From Ipomoea triloba (Eukaryota; Streptophyta; Magnoliopsida; Solanales; Convolvulaceae): DNA of 64,000 nucleotides. Location of the stretch: the NCBI RefSeq assembly GCF_003576645.1, contig NC_044919.1, positions 168,355-232,354 on the forward strand. Direction: 5' to 3'. Made by a program: the position numbers and the translations under genes. This document shows, piece after piece, positions 1 through 10,856 of the stretch (position 1 is the stretch's first letter; each line of letters opens with the position of its first letter). Under the pieces are notes generated by a model that saw only the letters and a list, made by a program, of their open reading frames with translations, had not been told where the DNA came from and did not search any database.

Positions 1-2091
1 TGAGGGGAATTCAGAAAGGCCCTTAGAGCTTTCCTGGTAGAGGAACAATTGTTGTTTTCTAATGTATACAAGGCACTGCCGGTTGGGAGTAATGGATGAG
101 GAGGTGATAGCTTCTCATCTGGTTGGAGAATGAAGGTTTTTCCCATTGGAGAGTATAACAGTTTCTGCAACAAACAAACAGGCTGCTTCAGTTAGTGTAG
201 GTTCAATTCCTTCCAGTTTTTGGCATAAAACAACAGTAGTTATATGGTCTCACATTCTTGTTGAGGCAAGGATGGGACCTGAATGTAGCATTCAAACGTT
301 TGAGAACTGTGGCAACATGGTTGGGATAGTTGCAGGAGAAGGCTCTGGGAACAATGTCTCTGTGCATCATCACACTGTGAACATGATTCTCATTCAAGCC
401 CAGTTGTTCAAGTACTTTTTCGCCGCCACAGAACACATATGGTGCCCCGAACATAACAACTGGTAGAAGGCAGGTTGGGCTGACAACCTTTCTTGTGAGT
501 AGCATCAAGTTGACTAGAAGTGAGAGACTTCCTCCAAGAGAGTGGCCAGTGAATTGAAACTTAGCTTCATCTCCATGTTCACTCAAATGCTGCTTTATTG
601 TTGGCAAGAATTGCTCATAGATTCCCTTTGCAGCTTCATAAATCCCTCTATGAACCAACACATCTGTATCCTGACAGAAAAATCATCATAAATAGATGTG
701 AATCTAGCGAGCTAATTTCAATTCATATATACTCATCACTCTTAAGCTAGCTAGCTAGGTAGGTAGGTTCAAGATCTATCCTGGCAACTTACTTCAAACT
801 TGGTGGGTTCAAAAAAGAGATTTGCCTGCCAAGATGCAAGAGAGTCTGATCCCTGCAAATTGCAGATAGATGGCCTTCAATTCTAGGTTGTTAATATAAT
901 GGAGAATCAATTAATCTGTATTATACATAGATACATACCTGGATTATGAAACAGCGTGTGCGTGTGGTGGAATCATCGCAAACAAACCAGTCACAAGGTG
1001 AGGATTGTGGTGATTGAAGTTCCCTAGCTGCCTCCTCTTTTGTCTTCTCACCTGCAGCCACCACTGCAGTCACTGCTGATGCAGCAACCACATATGCAGC
1101 AGCCATCTCTGAGGAGGAGGAGGTACTGCTCTCTTCTAATTCGCATTCTTCGCAGCTTTTGCTCCAGTCTCCCTGTGGTGAAGAATCTTGAGATAAAAGG
1201 TCCTTAGCACGAGATTGGACATAAGAAGCAGCTGAAGCAGCAATTTCATAAGCAACAGATGGGCGGGGAAGTAGACTACGCTTTTCTTGGGGCTTATTAT
1301 ATTGATGATGAGCTGCTGTGGCTATGGCCATGGAATCCTGCTCAAACATCATTATTGAAGATGTCACAAAATCCAGACCATAGTATCTGCGCAGATCTTT
1401 GGCCTGCACCATATATATATAGTATGTATATTGTTAAATTCTGCCCACAATAAGCTAAGAGATCAGATCGATCAGTACAGTATATATACATACATACCTT
1501 GATTTCTGGGATAACATAAGCCATGTTGCACAAAAAGGCAAGTCGAGAGAAGATCATAATATCTGACGAGGACACACGTCTTAACATGTTGGAAAATGTG
1601 CTCTTCATCTCCCCTTCATCCTCGTCGTCGTCGTCATACCTCACTTCGCATTCATGTTCATCGCAACCTTCAACTTTGTCCTCTTCGCTCTCTGCATCAT
1701 CATCATCGTTCTTCTGTTTCTGACTCCAATCAGTTCGGAGTTCCAGAAGCCTCTCAACCCAATTGGACCTCTTCCGCCTCTGCTCAGGATCGCTCTCCCC
1801 CTCCGTCGTATCATCATCACTCTCCAACACCATTTCCTCCACTTGTATTTCCTTATAATTAACCGTTTCCAAATCCAGCAAGAATGAGCGTAGAGCACCG
1901 GGGATGAAAGAGCTCGGAAACTTTAGGCTAAAGATGTTCCCGGCGGTGGAGCGGCTTTTCTTCAACTTGTGCGCAGGGGCTGAATTCCTAATATGGTTCA
2001 CAGAACAGCATATACTGCTGTCGGAGAATGAGCGGCGGAAGAAGCTTCTGGTCACCGGAGGGTTGATCATCGACAGAGAGGTGCACGCCAT
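1..2091 (-). CDS. Plastid lipase (PLIP-like, class 3 lipase), 3' end outside the window
   Basis: Five exons on the minus strand: 2091-1498, 1403-939, 852-793, 670-254 and 164 to beyond base 1. All introns seen are GT-AG and phase 0. The serine-hydrolase elbow GHSLGG lies in exon 4 (catalytic Ser about residue 417), followed by HRDIVPRAF, which probably carries the acid. The last exon reads [17 protein letters not shown], typical of the PLIP family. The N-terminus is basic and Ser-rich (plastid transit peptide, inferred). It is followed by the family block [11 protein letters not shown] and two acidic runs of Asp and Glu. Known PLIPs are chloroplast phospholipases A1 or galactolipases that release polyunsaturated acyl groups for oil or jasmonate synthesis. 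I chose the ATG at 2091 (MACTSLSM) because relatives begin similarly; an in-frame ATG lies at 2112. The stop codon is not in the window. Confidence 0.88.
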
Positions 2092-5000
2092 GTCATGGAG
2101 CGGTGCATGCAACTCGTTTGTCTCTGATCGATCTCCTGCAATGCAATCACCTAAACCTAATTAAGAAACTTAACCAGGAAAAAAACGGTTTGGTTTGGTT
2201 TGGTGAGCAGTGCAAGGAATGAAAAGCTTCAGTTTTTGGGCATGACTTGTTCAAAATGGAAGAGTAGAAGGCAAAAACACCTAATAAGGATAATATAAAA
2301 ATGACAATTAAGACCGACAGCCTTTGTTTGCAACGAGAATATACAACTGACGGATTCCATATTGTTGCCATGCTACACTCCCTCCGATGTTTTCGATTCA
2401 TGAATAGGTACTAGGATCCATATTTGACTAATTTCAAAACATTTATTAGCATGAATGTCGCTATAACCTTTTTTTTTTTTTTTTTTTTTATAATTATTAA
2501 AAAAATAAAAAAATAAAAAACTAAAGTTACAGAAACAAAGTGGATCTCCTTGGCTTTGTCTTAATATGAAACAATGAAGCATAGGGGATGCAGTATATGT
2601 GTAGGTAAAGCCCAGAGGTTAGAGGTAGCTAGCGTTCGAAACCAAGGCGGTATCTCTCGTTGCCTCCGTCAGCAGATACCCAACCACTGCACAACCTAGT
2701 TTGATACTTGTGGAACCCATCAGATCCATCCCAAGTCACACACACTGATAATCCCTATATTAGATGTTGTCCTTACTGTGACCTCACATTATTTTCCTGC
2801 AGCTTAGCTTAATTAATTACTTGGGGTCTAGACTCTAGCTGAGGATCTACATCAGTAGATTTTTCTTGATTTTTTGTAAGTCCCATGATGAAGCGGATGA
2901 TAGAGAAAGTGGTGAAAGAATGAATTTTTTATCTCCTGTAAATGTAGAGTTTTTTTGTGGTCCCAATGAAAGAGAAATAAATTGATAATCTGAGCTGTTG
3001 TGCGCGTTTTCAGCACAACAAACGCCCAACACTGTGCGTTTTTTTTTTTTTTTTAACTTGTTAGATTTGAGTTTGTTTTTTTTTTTTCTTCCACATTCTC
3101 TCATGTGTATCATTAAAAACTGTGTAAAATTTATAATTAGTGTAGAAGCTCTATCATGTCAATGTTCTTGATTTGGGAAACAAAATTGTACTGCTCACGG
3201 GATTGGAATTGAATGCCATTAACTAACAACGACTACTTTTTCTTTATAATCTTGGGCGGCTCAGAAATTTGCTAGCTTGGGAATAATTTCTTGCAGTTAC
3301 GTGCAGATTAGAGATTAATTTTAATGTTATTAGTTGAGAGGGTTTTTTGTTTTCAAACCCAACACAAATTGGGTAACCAACCACTATGGAAGCTCAATAC
3401 ATGCAGGAACAAGAAAACACCTGAAATGGAACAACTCGTTCATCAAATTGTTGAACTTGATATACATAAAGTTTTAAGATTGACTTCTTGTAACCTGATA
3501 TATGGAACTGTTTATTAACTTTTTCAATTTGATACGGTCAAATAATGTACCTTCTTATGGTGCTTGGGGTAAAGAAAACACCTAACATATGCAGATTTAT
3601 TAGGTGTATATGCATATCCAGTAGCTACCGCTGATACTGATTTCACAACTGAAGCATTGCATTTTCAATTACTCACACTTTTCACTAACCCAAAATCTAA
3701 TTACAAATACATGGGCTTGTGGCCACGCCAAATCTATCAAGAAGAAAAAGACTCGCCTTGTTCAGCAAAACCCAAAATATATATGTTATAGGCCCAATGA
3801 GCATGTGTAGCCCAAACTTACACTCATAGAGGCCCAATTCTACTATTTTTTTTTTTTGGATATCTAATATGATCCATATTTCACTTGTACCGTTGCACTC
3901 ATATTCTAGGAACATGGCTAACTCAATTTTTTTAGCATGACCAACCAAAGTTAATTTTCTGACTCTATAGTTAGTTGTTTAATCTTCTTTCTTTACCTAA
4001 TATGGTTTTAAAAATAAAAGAATAATCGTAACAAAACCGCATACTCAATAAGAAGATAATGTGGAGCAAGTTATAAATGATGGGTTCAAGAGATTCAACA
4101 TAAAGACAAACATATTTGTTGGGAGTTGGAGGAAGTTAGGGTTAATTGGATGAGGACAACCTGAATTGCATCCAATAAGAAGTGGAGATTTCGCCGAATG
4201 GCATGCCGTGCCACCACCAATCACCTACAAGTGGTCCAATATTGTCATCTTATTATCATTAAGACTCCAAGTTCACCCTCATCTCTCCATTCATTCCTGC
4301 CCTTCTCACCCATCGTCACCAATGATTTACAAACCTATCACCCACCAACAAGTGTCCTTTTGAAAACCAGTCCAAATTCAACTCACTTTGAATCTATACG
4401 TGTCTATTACCATCTGTCGTGTATATAGAGCATGACTCTCGTATATGAATTACTGACTTAGCATTGGCAAGTACAGACAAGAAAGAAAAAGGTATGACAG
4501 TGAATTGAACTAACTCACTGTAGAAATGCAGGCGTTCTTTTCGTAACAATTTCTTCTGTGGATGGCAAAAAGCGACGACTGTGAGGGTGAGTGGATAAAA
4601 AGCGACGATTGTCCGGTGAGTGGATAAAATAGGGGCAGCAATTATTTCCGACCTAACATCCCAACGCCCAGCGTCCAATCTTCTGCCACCACATGTAACC
4701 ATACACTAGACCATAAATTCAGTACTATGAATTTGTTTTTGCATGCGTTTTTACCTTCCTTAAATATGTTACACCTGTTTACCATTCAAATACGTTCTTG
4801 ACTTTATGTCATGTCTTTTTAATATTATAATTTTTTTTTTCATCTTATAACGGGAGTACATATTCTTTTGACTATTTTATTATTAAAATGGTTAGTGTTA
4901 CTTGTCGGTAGACCCTGACAAGGACAAAATAGGGAGTATAATAATATAATATACTCCGCAATATGCTTTGCAGTCTGCAATAAAGATCTTTCACTTCTGG

Positions 5001-5140
5001 TTTTATATATCATAGGCATAGGTGATAGAGTAGACGACTTTCTTTCACTTTAACCACGCAAAGATCGTATCTTTTTCCTCGGTGAATTTTGGGTTTAAGC
5101 TAAGCTGTCTTCTTTTCTGTGCTTTTCCTCCGGGGAATTG
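2092..5140. other. Intergenic region between divergent PLIP-like and PYL genes
   Basis: About 3 kb with no supported gene. It holds the two promoters of the divergent neighbours, long poly(T) runs (about 2467-2489, 3039-3054, 3077-3089) and a weak tRNA-like stretch near 2610-2650 with a box-B-like GTTCGAAACC, which may be a decayed SINE. Short open frames here have no recognisable protein features. Confidence 0.6.
4566..4626. repeat. Imperfect tandem duplication, about 30 bp unit
   Basis: Two adjacent copies of a unit starting AAAAAGCGACGA and ending GTGAGTGGAT. They differ by a few substitutions and a short indel. It lies about 520 bp upstream of the PYL start codon, in the putative promoter. 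Confidence 0.7.
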
Positions 5141-6578
5141 ATGGTTTTGGAAGAGAAAATGGAAGCAGAGTACATAGAGAGATTCCACAAGCATCAGCCT
5201 ACAGAGTATCAGTGTTCTTCCATTGTTACCAACCACATCAAAGCTCCCACTGATATTGTAATTTCCTTTCTCTCCTTGTATGGATAGGTTTTCGTTTTGT
5301 GAATTTAACACTCTTGATTTCCATGGAAGTCGTTGTTAGTAGTTTGCTTGTTTGGGTACTTTACTGTACTGTACTACTGTTAGCGTGAATGTTAAGTGGG
5401 GAGAATTCGATGAGTTTGAATGAAAAAAATTGTAACTTTTTAGCTGTGAGTTGTAGCCATGCATTTTTTTTTTTTGGATCCTTATCCTTCTAATTTCACC
5501 AGTCATCTCTTTAACTTTAATTATCTAGTCAACGTCTCAATTATTGGCAAAATCTCATGGTTTTTGTATAGATTCTTGATTTTCTACATTTTTTGAGTTT
5601 CATGTCCAAATAGAATAGAAATTTTATTTCCTTCTTTTGATAATTCAAAGTTTTAATTTTGATCTTATAAGTTGATGTATGTATTTTATTGTGTGAGTTA
5701 TTATGGCATGATCTTTACAAGTTTTGGAGTGAGAGGAATCTGAAGTCTCTAGTCTAGTCTAGTCTGCATATTGAGAGAATTAAGATCAATTTGTTTGATT
5801 AAATTGATACTAAAGTTTCAGTTGGTTAATTGTTGTAATTAAGGAGAAGTTTTACTGTGTTTGGTGGTAGGTTTGGTCACTGGTGAGGAGGTTTGATCAG
5901 CCACAGAAGTATAAGCCATTTGTTAGCAGGTGTACAGTTTTGGGTGATCTTGCAATTGGGAGTGTTAGAGAGGTAGATGTGAAGTCAGGACTTCCTGCTA
6001 CAACCAGCACTGAAAGGCTGGAACTTCTTGATGATGAGGAGCATATCCTTGGGATCAGGATTGTTGGTGGTGATCACAGACTGAAGGTACTCTTAATTTG
6101 CAGTCGGTTTTTAATTGCCTTGATGATATATGTGCCATAGGAAGAGCCGAATTTATTTGCTTGCTACTTACAAGTGATGTGTTTCATTGCATATTCAATA
6201 GTTTGATGTGTTTCAATACCTTGATATCGATAGCAGCGGGCACAATGTCTCTTTATTGGCATTTGGTTTTAGAATTACTGTCACACTGATTTGCTAAGAT
6301 TGTTTAATGGACCTGTCTTCATGCAGAACTACTCTTCAGTCATTACAGTCCATCCAGAGATAATTGATGGGAGACCAGGAACACTGGTGATCGAGTCATT
6401 TTTGGTAGATGTGCCTGAAGGGAACACTCGAGACGATACCTGCTACTTTGTGAATGCACTTATCAACTGTAACCTGAAAGCTTTGGCAGATGTCTCGGAG
6501 AGAATGGCCGTTCAGGATGGGAATGGGATTGCATCTACGACTGTGAGCTGGGCATCTAGTGCCTATATTAAGCCTTAA
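5141..6578 (+). CDS. Abscisic acid receptor, PYR/PYL/RCAR family (PYL7/8/9 clade)
   Basis: Three exons: 5141-5257, 5871-6086 and 6327-6578, giving 194 residues. Phase-0 GT-AG introns match the layout usual for this clade. It is a cytosolic and nuclear START-fold receptor that binds ABA and then inhibits clade A PP2C phosphatases, releasing SnRK2 kinases. Visible motifs are the gate loop SGLPA (78-82), the latch HRL (108-110), the ABA-carboxylate lysine K54 in YKPF, and the clade-typical run [20 protein letters not shown]. The ATG at 5141 gives [11 protein letters not shown]; a second in-frame ATG seven codons in could also serve. Its 3' end faces the PPR gene 520 bp away. Full length and no lesion seen. 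Confidence 0.95.
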
Positions 6579-7098
6579 AGGCTTTTGTTTTGAGATTGGG
6601 AAGACTGCTTGAAGCAGATCCACTTTTCCATTTCAATCTAATTATATTTATAGTTCCGGTCCTCTAAAACCGCTGGAGTTTCCACTGTGCTGTAGGTTAA
6701 GCTTTTGAATTATTAGTATCTGTAAATATAATATATGCATAGGAACATGTTGGTCCTGTGGAGACACTATTATGCCAATCTAGTGTAGACCGCTTTCCTT
6801 AGTTTGAGTAAATAATCAGAGTGATTTGACCTTCCTTTGTGGTAGGTTGTTTCTTGCTGCTTTAATTTAGCTTTTGATTGTTGTTCATGCTCAAGAACAG
6901 TACACTGCACTTAAAATGGGGGACAGACAATGTGAATATCTTGAAGCAGTAGAAGCAAAAAATTTTAACCTGCCTGAGTTTCTGTGTGTACTCATTCAGC
7001 TTTAGTTACATATACATCAAAGCTTCTGGATTTTCATCAATTTTCACTATCATATTTACAGCTTGAATTTGTTAAGTGAATGAACAGTTCTGCTACCC

Positions 7099-9918
7099 CT
7101 ACCAGAAGTCGTTGCAGGAGCACTTACCATCCTTAAAATGATGAAAACGCGCGCCATCTTTCAGGAAAATCTCCCTCTTCCTCAACAGGGACATATATTT
7201 TGCCACCGTGTGACAGTCGGAGCAAACTTTTGTGTTCTTAATCACCCGAACTGGGCTGCAACTTCTGCTTTTGATTAGACCGTATGTAATTGCCAGTTTC
7301 TCCGTGTGATGAAGCAACTCCTTTTCTGGTTCATCAATGTTCTGATAAACGCATTTAGTATCAGGCGTATACCCCAACAGCTTCATCTCAGAAATCAACT
7401 TGTACAGCTCAAAATAGATGATTCCTTCATCTGGATGTGGTTTTCCAACTGCAGAGAAGATGTGAATCTTCTGATCAATTTGTAGCCAGCTCCAAACATG
7501 TTCTGTTCTTGCTCCCACTGTATCCATCATCTCTTTTATGTGGCTCACATCCTGCCATCTGTTAGATGCTGCATACATATTAATCATCAACACATAGTTA
7601 GCTGTGTTATATGGTTCTAATTTGAACAGCATCTTTGCAGCTATTTCTCCAAGTTCAAAGTTGCCATGCACTTTACATGAAGCAAGAAGAGCTCCCCAGA
7701 CGGTAGAATCAGGGTTCATTGGCATTGATTGAACAAAATCCCATGCTTCATCTAGAAAACCAGCTCTTCCAAGAAGATCAACCATGCAAGAGTAATGCTC
7801 AATTGTGGGGGTAACACCAAAATCTGTTTTCATACTGTCAAAGTATTTCCAGCCTTCATCAATTAGTCCAGAATGCTTACAGCTCGAGAGAACAGCTGTA
7901 AAAGTTATAGCGTCTGGTTGAATTTTTTCCTGAAGCATTTTATTGAATAGTGAAATCGCCTCCTTACCTAGGCCACAAGTTGCAAATCCAATAAGCATGG
8001 AATTCCAAGAAGCTAGAATTTTGTTCTGAATTCTCTGGAAAACCTTGTAGGCATTTTTTATGCTGCCACATTTGCTATACATGTCAATTAGAGCTGTGGA
8101 TACAAATGCATCTTCTGCAAAACCATTTCGGATGCTGAAACAGTGCATCTCTTTCCCTTTCTGCAACAAAGAGAGGCCAGCACAAGCTCGAAGTAAGCTT
8201 GCAGTGGTCACTGAGTTAGGCTTTACACCTTCATTCTGCATCTGAATGGAAAACTCAAGAGCATCCTTAAAGTATCCGTTTTTCGAGCAGCCTGATACTA
8301 GAGCTGTCCATGAAGCAACATTCACACTCAACCCTGAATTTTTTATTTCACGTAAAGTGGCCAAGGCTTCCTTAATATGACCCGACTTAGAATATCCAAA
8401 AACTAGACTATTGTACGTTACCAAATCTGGTTTAATGCCATCTTCCTTCATCTGATTCATAAAATTGATGGCTTTTTCAAAATAGCCATTGAAGGAATAC
8501 CCTGAAATTAGTGAATTCCAAGCAAAGATGTTCTTGTTCTTGATACCATAAAAAACAGCTTGAGCACTGGCTAAGTCATCATTCTTCACATACATGTCCA
8601 GGACTGAAGTTCCAACATGTAAATCATGATCCATCCCATTTCTTAGGATATAACAGTGAACCTCTTTCCCAAGACGCAAGGAGCCTAATTCACTTATTGC
8701 TTGGATAACATAAGTAAGAGATCTAGGATTCGGCTTATAGCCAACTATTTGCATTCTACGAAGGATTATCAAGACTTCTTGATACAATCCTTGAGAAAAA
8801 TGACCTGATAAAAGGCAATTCCAGGTTACAATGTCTGGTTCTATACTAGTACACTCTAGTTCAAGAAACAGCTTCCATGCATCGTTTAGATGACCATGTG
8901 TAGTGTAACCTGAGATCATTGTGTTCCATGTGGACAGGTTACGATTTTCCATTGACATAAAAACAGCTTCAGCAGGTTTAAGATTGGAATTTTTCACATA
9001 CATACTGATCAAAGCATTGCAGATTAATAAATTCGATTCAAAGGCATTTCGAAAAACATACCCATGAATCTGCTTTCCTTCATCAAAGGCTCTCAAATTC
9101 CCACAGGCTTGCAATGCTTTGGCAATTGTGGAGCTATTAGCCTTCATACCTCTACCCTGCATCTCATGAAACATTTCTAGACCCTCTTTCCAATTCTCAT
9201 TCCTAAAACGCACCAAAATAGCTTCATTCCACAACAAAGATCCTGTTTTTGGTGTTCCATAGAACACCTGATTAGCAGTTTCAGCCCCCCAACACCTCCC
9301 ATAGAAATTCATGAGTGCAGATTTTGCATAGACATTTGAATCAAAACCCATCTTGATCAAACAAGCATGGACTTCCAGACCTAACCATGCTTCCTTTAAC
9401 TGGGAACATAATTTCAAAACAAGAGCAAGAATTTCACTATCAAACAGCACACCTTTACTATGCAACTGACCAAAAACCTCTAGAATCTGACAAGGGTTCC
9501 CCCCTGAAGATCTGAACTCTTTCAAGAAAGAGTTCCAATGCAGATAGTTTTCTGCAAAATCCACAAAGAACACCACAGCAGCAGATGTGAAATCACCCAC
9601 TTCCAAGTACGATGTGGTCAAAGATTGCATCTTTGCAGTAGAATTACATTTAGCGGGCATTTTTATGATCCGGGCATGCATTGCTTTGACTGAGCTAAGT
9701 GAATCAAGCTGAAGCTCACTCAAATCATCAGACGAAGTAAGAAGAGGCAAGGAGTTGACAGTAGTTGATTCATGAGAGGCAGATAGTGAAGTTTGTGCAG
9801 GCATTTCTGCCATATTGAGAAGGCTAAAACTGGTACCATAATTTCTTGGCTGCTTATTTTTGAATGGTTTTTGAAGGATTGAGGAATTGAATTGGTTAAA
9901 CTGAGCAATTGCCTCCAT
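7099..9918 (-). CDS. PLS-class pentatricopeptide repeat protein with C-terminal DYW domain
   Basis: Intronless, 939 residues from the ATG at 9918 (MEAIAQFNQ). The frame stays open to 10230, but the extra upstream part looks like translated 5' UTR and I leave it out. A long array of P, L and S repeats fills about residues 90-750. E-type motifs and a DYW cytidine-deaminase-like domain follow. The zinc and catalytic residues are visible: H871-x-E873 in HTEKLA and C899-x2-C902 in CSDCH. The protein ends HFKDGKCSCNDFW, so the last triplet is DFW rather than DYW. The usual PG box before the DYW domain is degenerate (HVWSWLQID). Such proteins select and often catalyse C-to-U editing of organelle transcripts. 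Plastid versus mitochondrial targeting cannot be decided here. Its position suggests an orthologue of Arabidopsis At4g01030 (from memory). Confidence 0.93.
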   Translation of the reverse strand: MEAIAQFNQFNSSILQKPFKNKQPRNYGTSFSLLNMAEMPAQTSLSASHESTTVNSLPLLTSSDDLSELQLDSLSSVKAMHARIIKMPAKCNSTAKMQSLTTSYLEVGDFTSAAVVFFVDFAENYLHWNSFLKEFRSSGGNPCQILEVFGQLHSKGVLFDSEILALVLKLCSQLKEAWLGLEVHACLIKMGFDSNVYAKSALMNFYGRCWGAETANQVFYGTPKTGSLLWNEAILVRFRNENWKEGLEMFHEMQGRGMKANSSTIAKALQACGNLRAFDEGKQIHGYVFRNAFESNLLICNALISMYVKNSNLKPAEAVFMSMENRNLSTWNTMISGYTTHGHLNDAWKLFLELECTSIEPDIVTWNCLLSGHFSQGLYQEVLIILRRMQIVGYKPNPRSLTYVIQAISELGSLRLGKEVHCYILRNGMDHDLHVGTSVLDMYVKNDDLASAQAVFYGIKNKNIFAWNSLISGYSFNGYFEKAINFMNQMKEDGIKPDLVTYNSLVFGYSKSGHIKEALATLREIKNSGLSVNVASWTALVSGCSKNGYFKDALEFSIQMQNEGVKPNSVTTASLLRACAGLSLLQKGKEMHCFSIRNGFAEDAFVSTALIDMYSKCGSIKNAYKVFQRIQNKILASWNSMLIGFATCGLGKEAISLFNKMLQEKIQPDAITFTAVLSSCKHSGLIDEGWKYFDSMKTDFGVTPTIEHYSCMVDLLGRAGFLDEAWDFVQSMPMNPDSTVWGALLASCKVHGNFELGEIAAKMLFKLEPYNTANYVLMINMYAASNRWQDVSHIKEMMDTVGARTEHVWSWLQIDQKIHIFSAVGKPHPDEGIIYFELYKLISEMKLLGYTPDTKCVYQNIDEPEKELLHHTEKLAITYGLIKSRSCSPVRVIKNTKVCSDCHTVAKYMSLLRKREIFLKDGARFHHFKDGKCSCNDFW

Positions 9919-10294
9919 GGACACAGCTTGACAGTTAACTGCAAGATTGAAGATTGTTGGGGCTGGGAAAAACGGCAGTAAAGTTTGGAACTTGGAAGGG
10001 ACATGACTGAGAAACAAACAAGACTCAAGAGACGACGGCCGGGGAGAAAACAGAGGGAAAAAACAAAAGATTTGAACGGAAGAGTGGAGATTTTTTGTGG
10101 ATAAGGTTTTATCTTTTTTCAGTTTGTAGATGCTGGGTCCGACACGTATAACAAAGGGCCCCACGCTATCTTGTTTCATCACCAACGTAGTATTATATAT
10201 CATCACCATGCAAACAACTCTGCTGCCCAAAGGATTATGCGATATATCATGAAAATATCTATATATATATATAGTTACTGGTAGTAATAAGAAA

Positions 10295-10846
10295 GAGTAA
10301 ATACCACTGGAAGTTCCCCGACTTTGATGACACCGTCACTTTTAGTCCTCAACTTTTAAATCAACCACTTTTAGTCCTCTGACTTTGATGACACCGCCAC
10401 TTTTAGTCCTCAACTTTTAAATCAACTACTTTTAGTCCTCTTACTTTTTGTTTCTAGCCACATGTGGCCCTTCCTTTACAATTAGACATCTAATGTTATT
10501 TCTCAAGGCCAATTCAGTCATTTCATAATTAATGTATTGAGTATTATGTTTCCTCATCATAATAATTGAAGAAACCCTATTCTCCACTCTCCTTTGTTAA
10601 CACTAAATTTCGGATCAAATGACTGAATTACCTTTGAGAAAATGACATTAGATGTCCAATTGTAAAGAAAGGACCATAGGTGGCTAGAAATAAAAAGTAA
10701 AAGGACTAAAAGTGGTTGATTTAAAAGTTGAGGACTAAAAGTGACAGTGCCATCAAAGCCGGAGGACTAAAAGTGGTTAATTTAAAAGTTGAGGACTAAA
10801 AGTGGCGGTGCCATCAAAGTCGGAAGACCTTCACTGGTATTTACTC
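10295..10846. mobile_element. Mutator-type MITE with long inverted repeats
   Basis: A 552 bp foldback element starting GAGTAAATACCACTGG and ending in the inverse. The two arms are about 250 bp each and pair along nearly all of their length around a short centre near 10570. It is flanked by a perfect 10 bp direct repeat, TAATAAGAAA, at 10285-10294 and 10847-10856. Long terminal inverted repeats with a 9-11 bp target duplication point to the Mutator superfamily. Each arm itself contains a tandem duplication of a roughly 60 bp module built on CTTTTAGTCCTCAACTTTTA. No transposase is encoded. It lies 377 bp upstream of the PPR start codon. Confidence 0.88.
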
Positions 10847-10856
10847 TAATAAGAAA

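Noticed and set aside
1596..1898. Several open frames on both strands opposite the lipase gene
   Set aside because: They mirror the Asp/Glu codon repeats of PLIP exon 1; no independent support.
2610..2720. Possible SINE with GTTCGAAACC
   Set aside because: Only a box-B-like motif is convincing; no box A, tail or target duplication, so noted only in the intergenic entry.
9919..10230. N-terminal extension of the PPR frame to 10230
   Set aside because: The added residues are Phe/Ser/Pro-rich and do not look like a family N-terminus; the ATG at 9918 gives a normal length.
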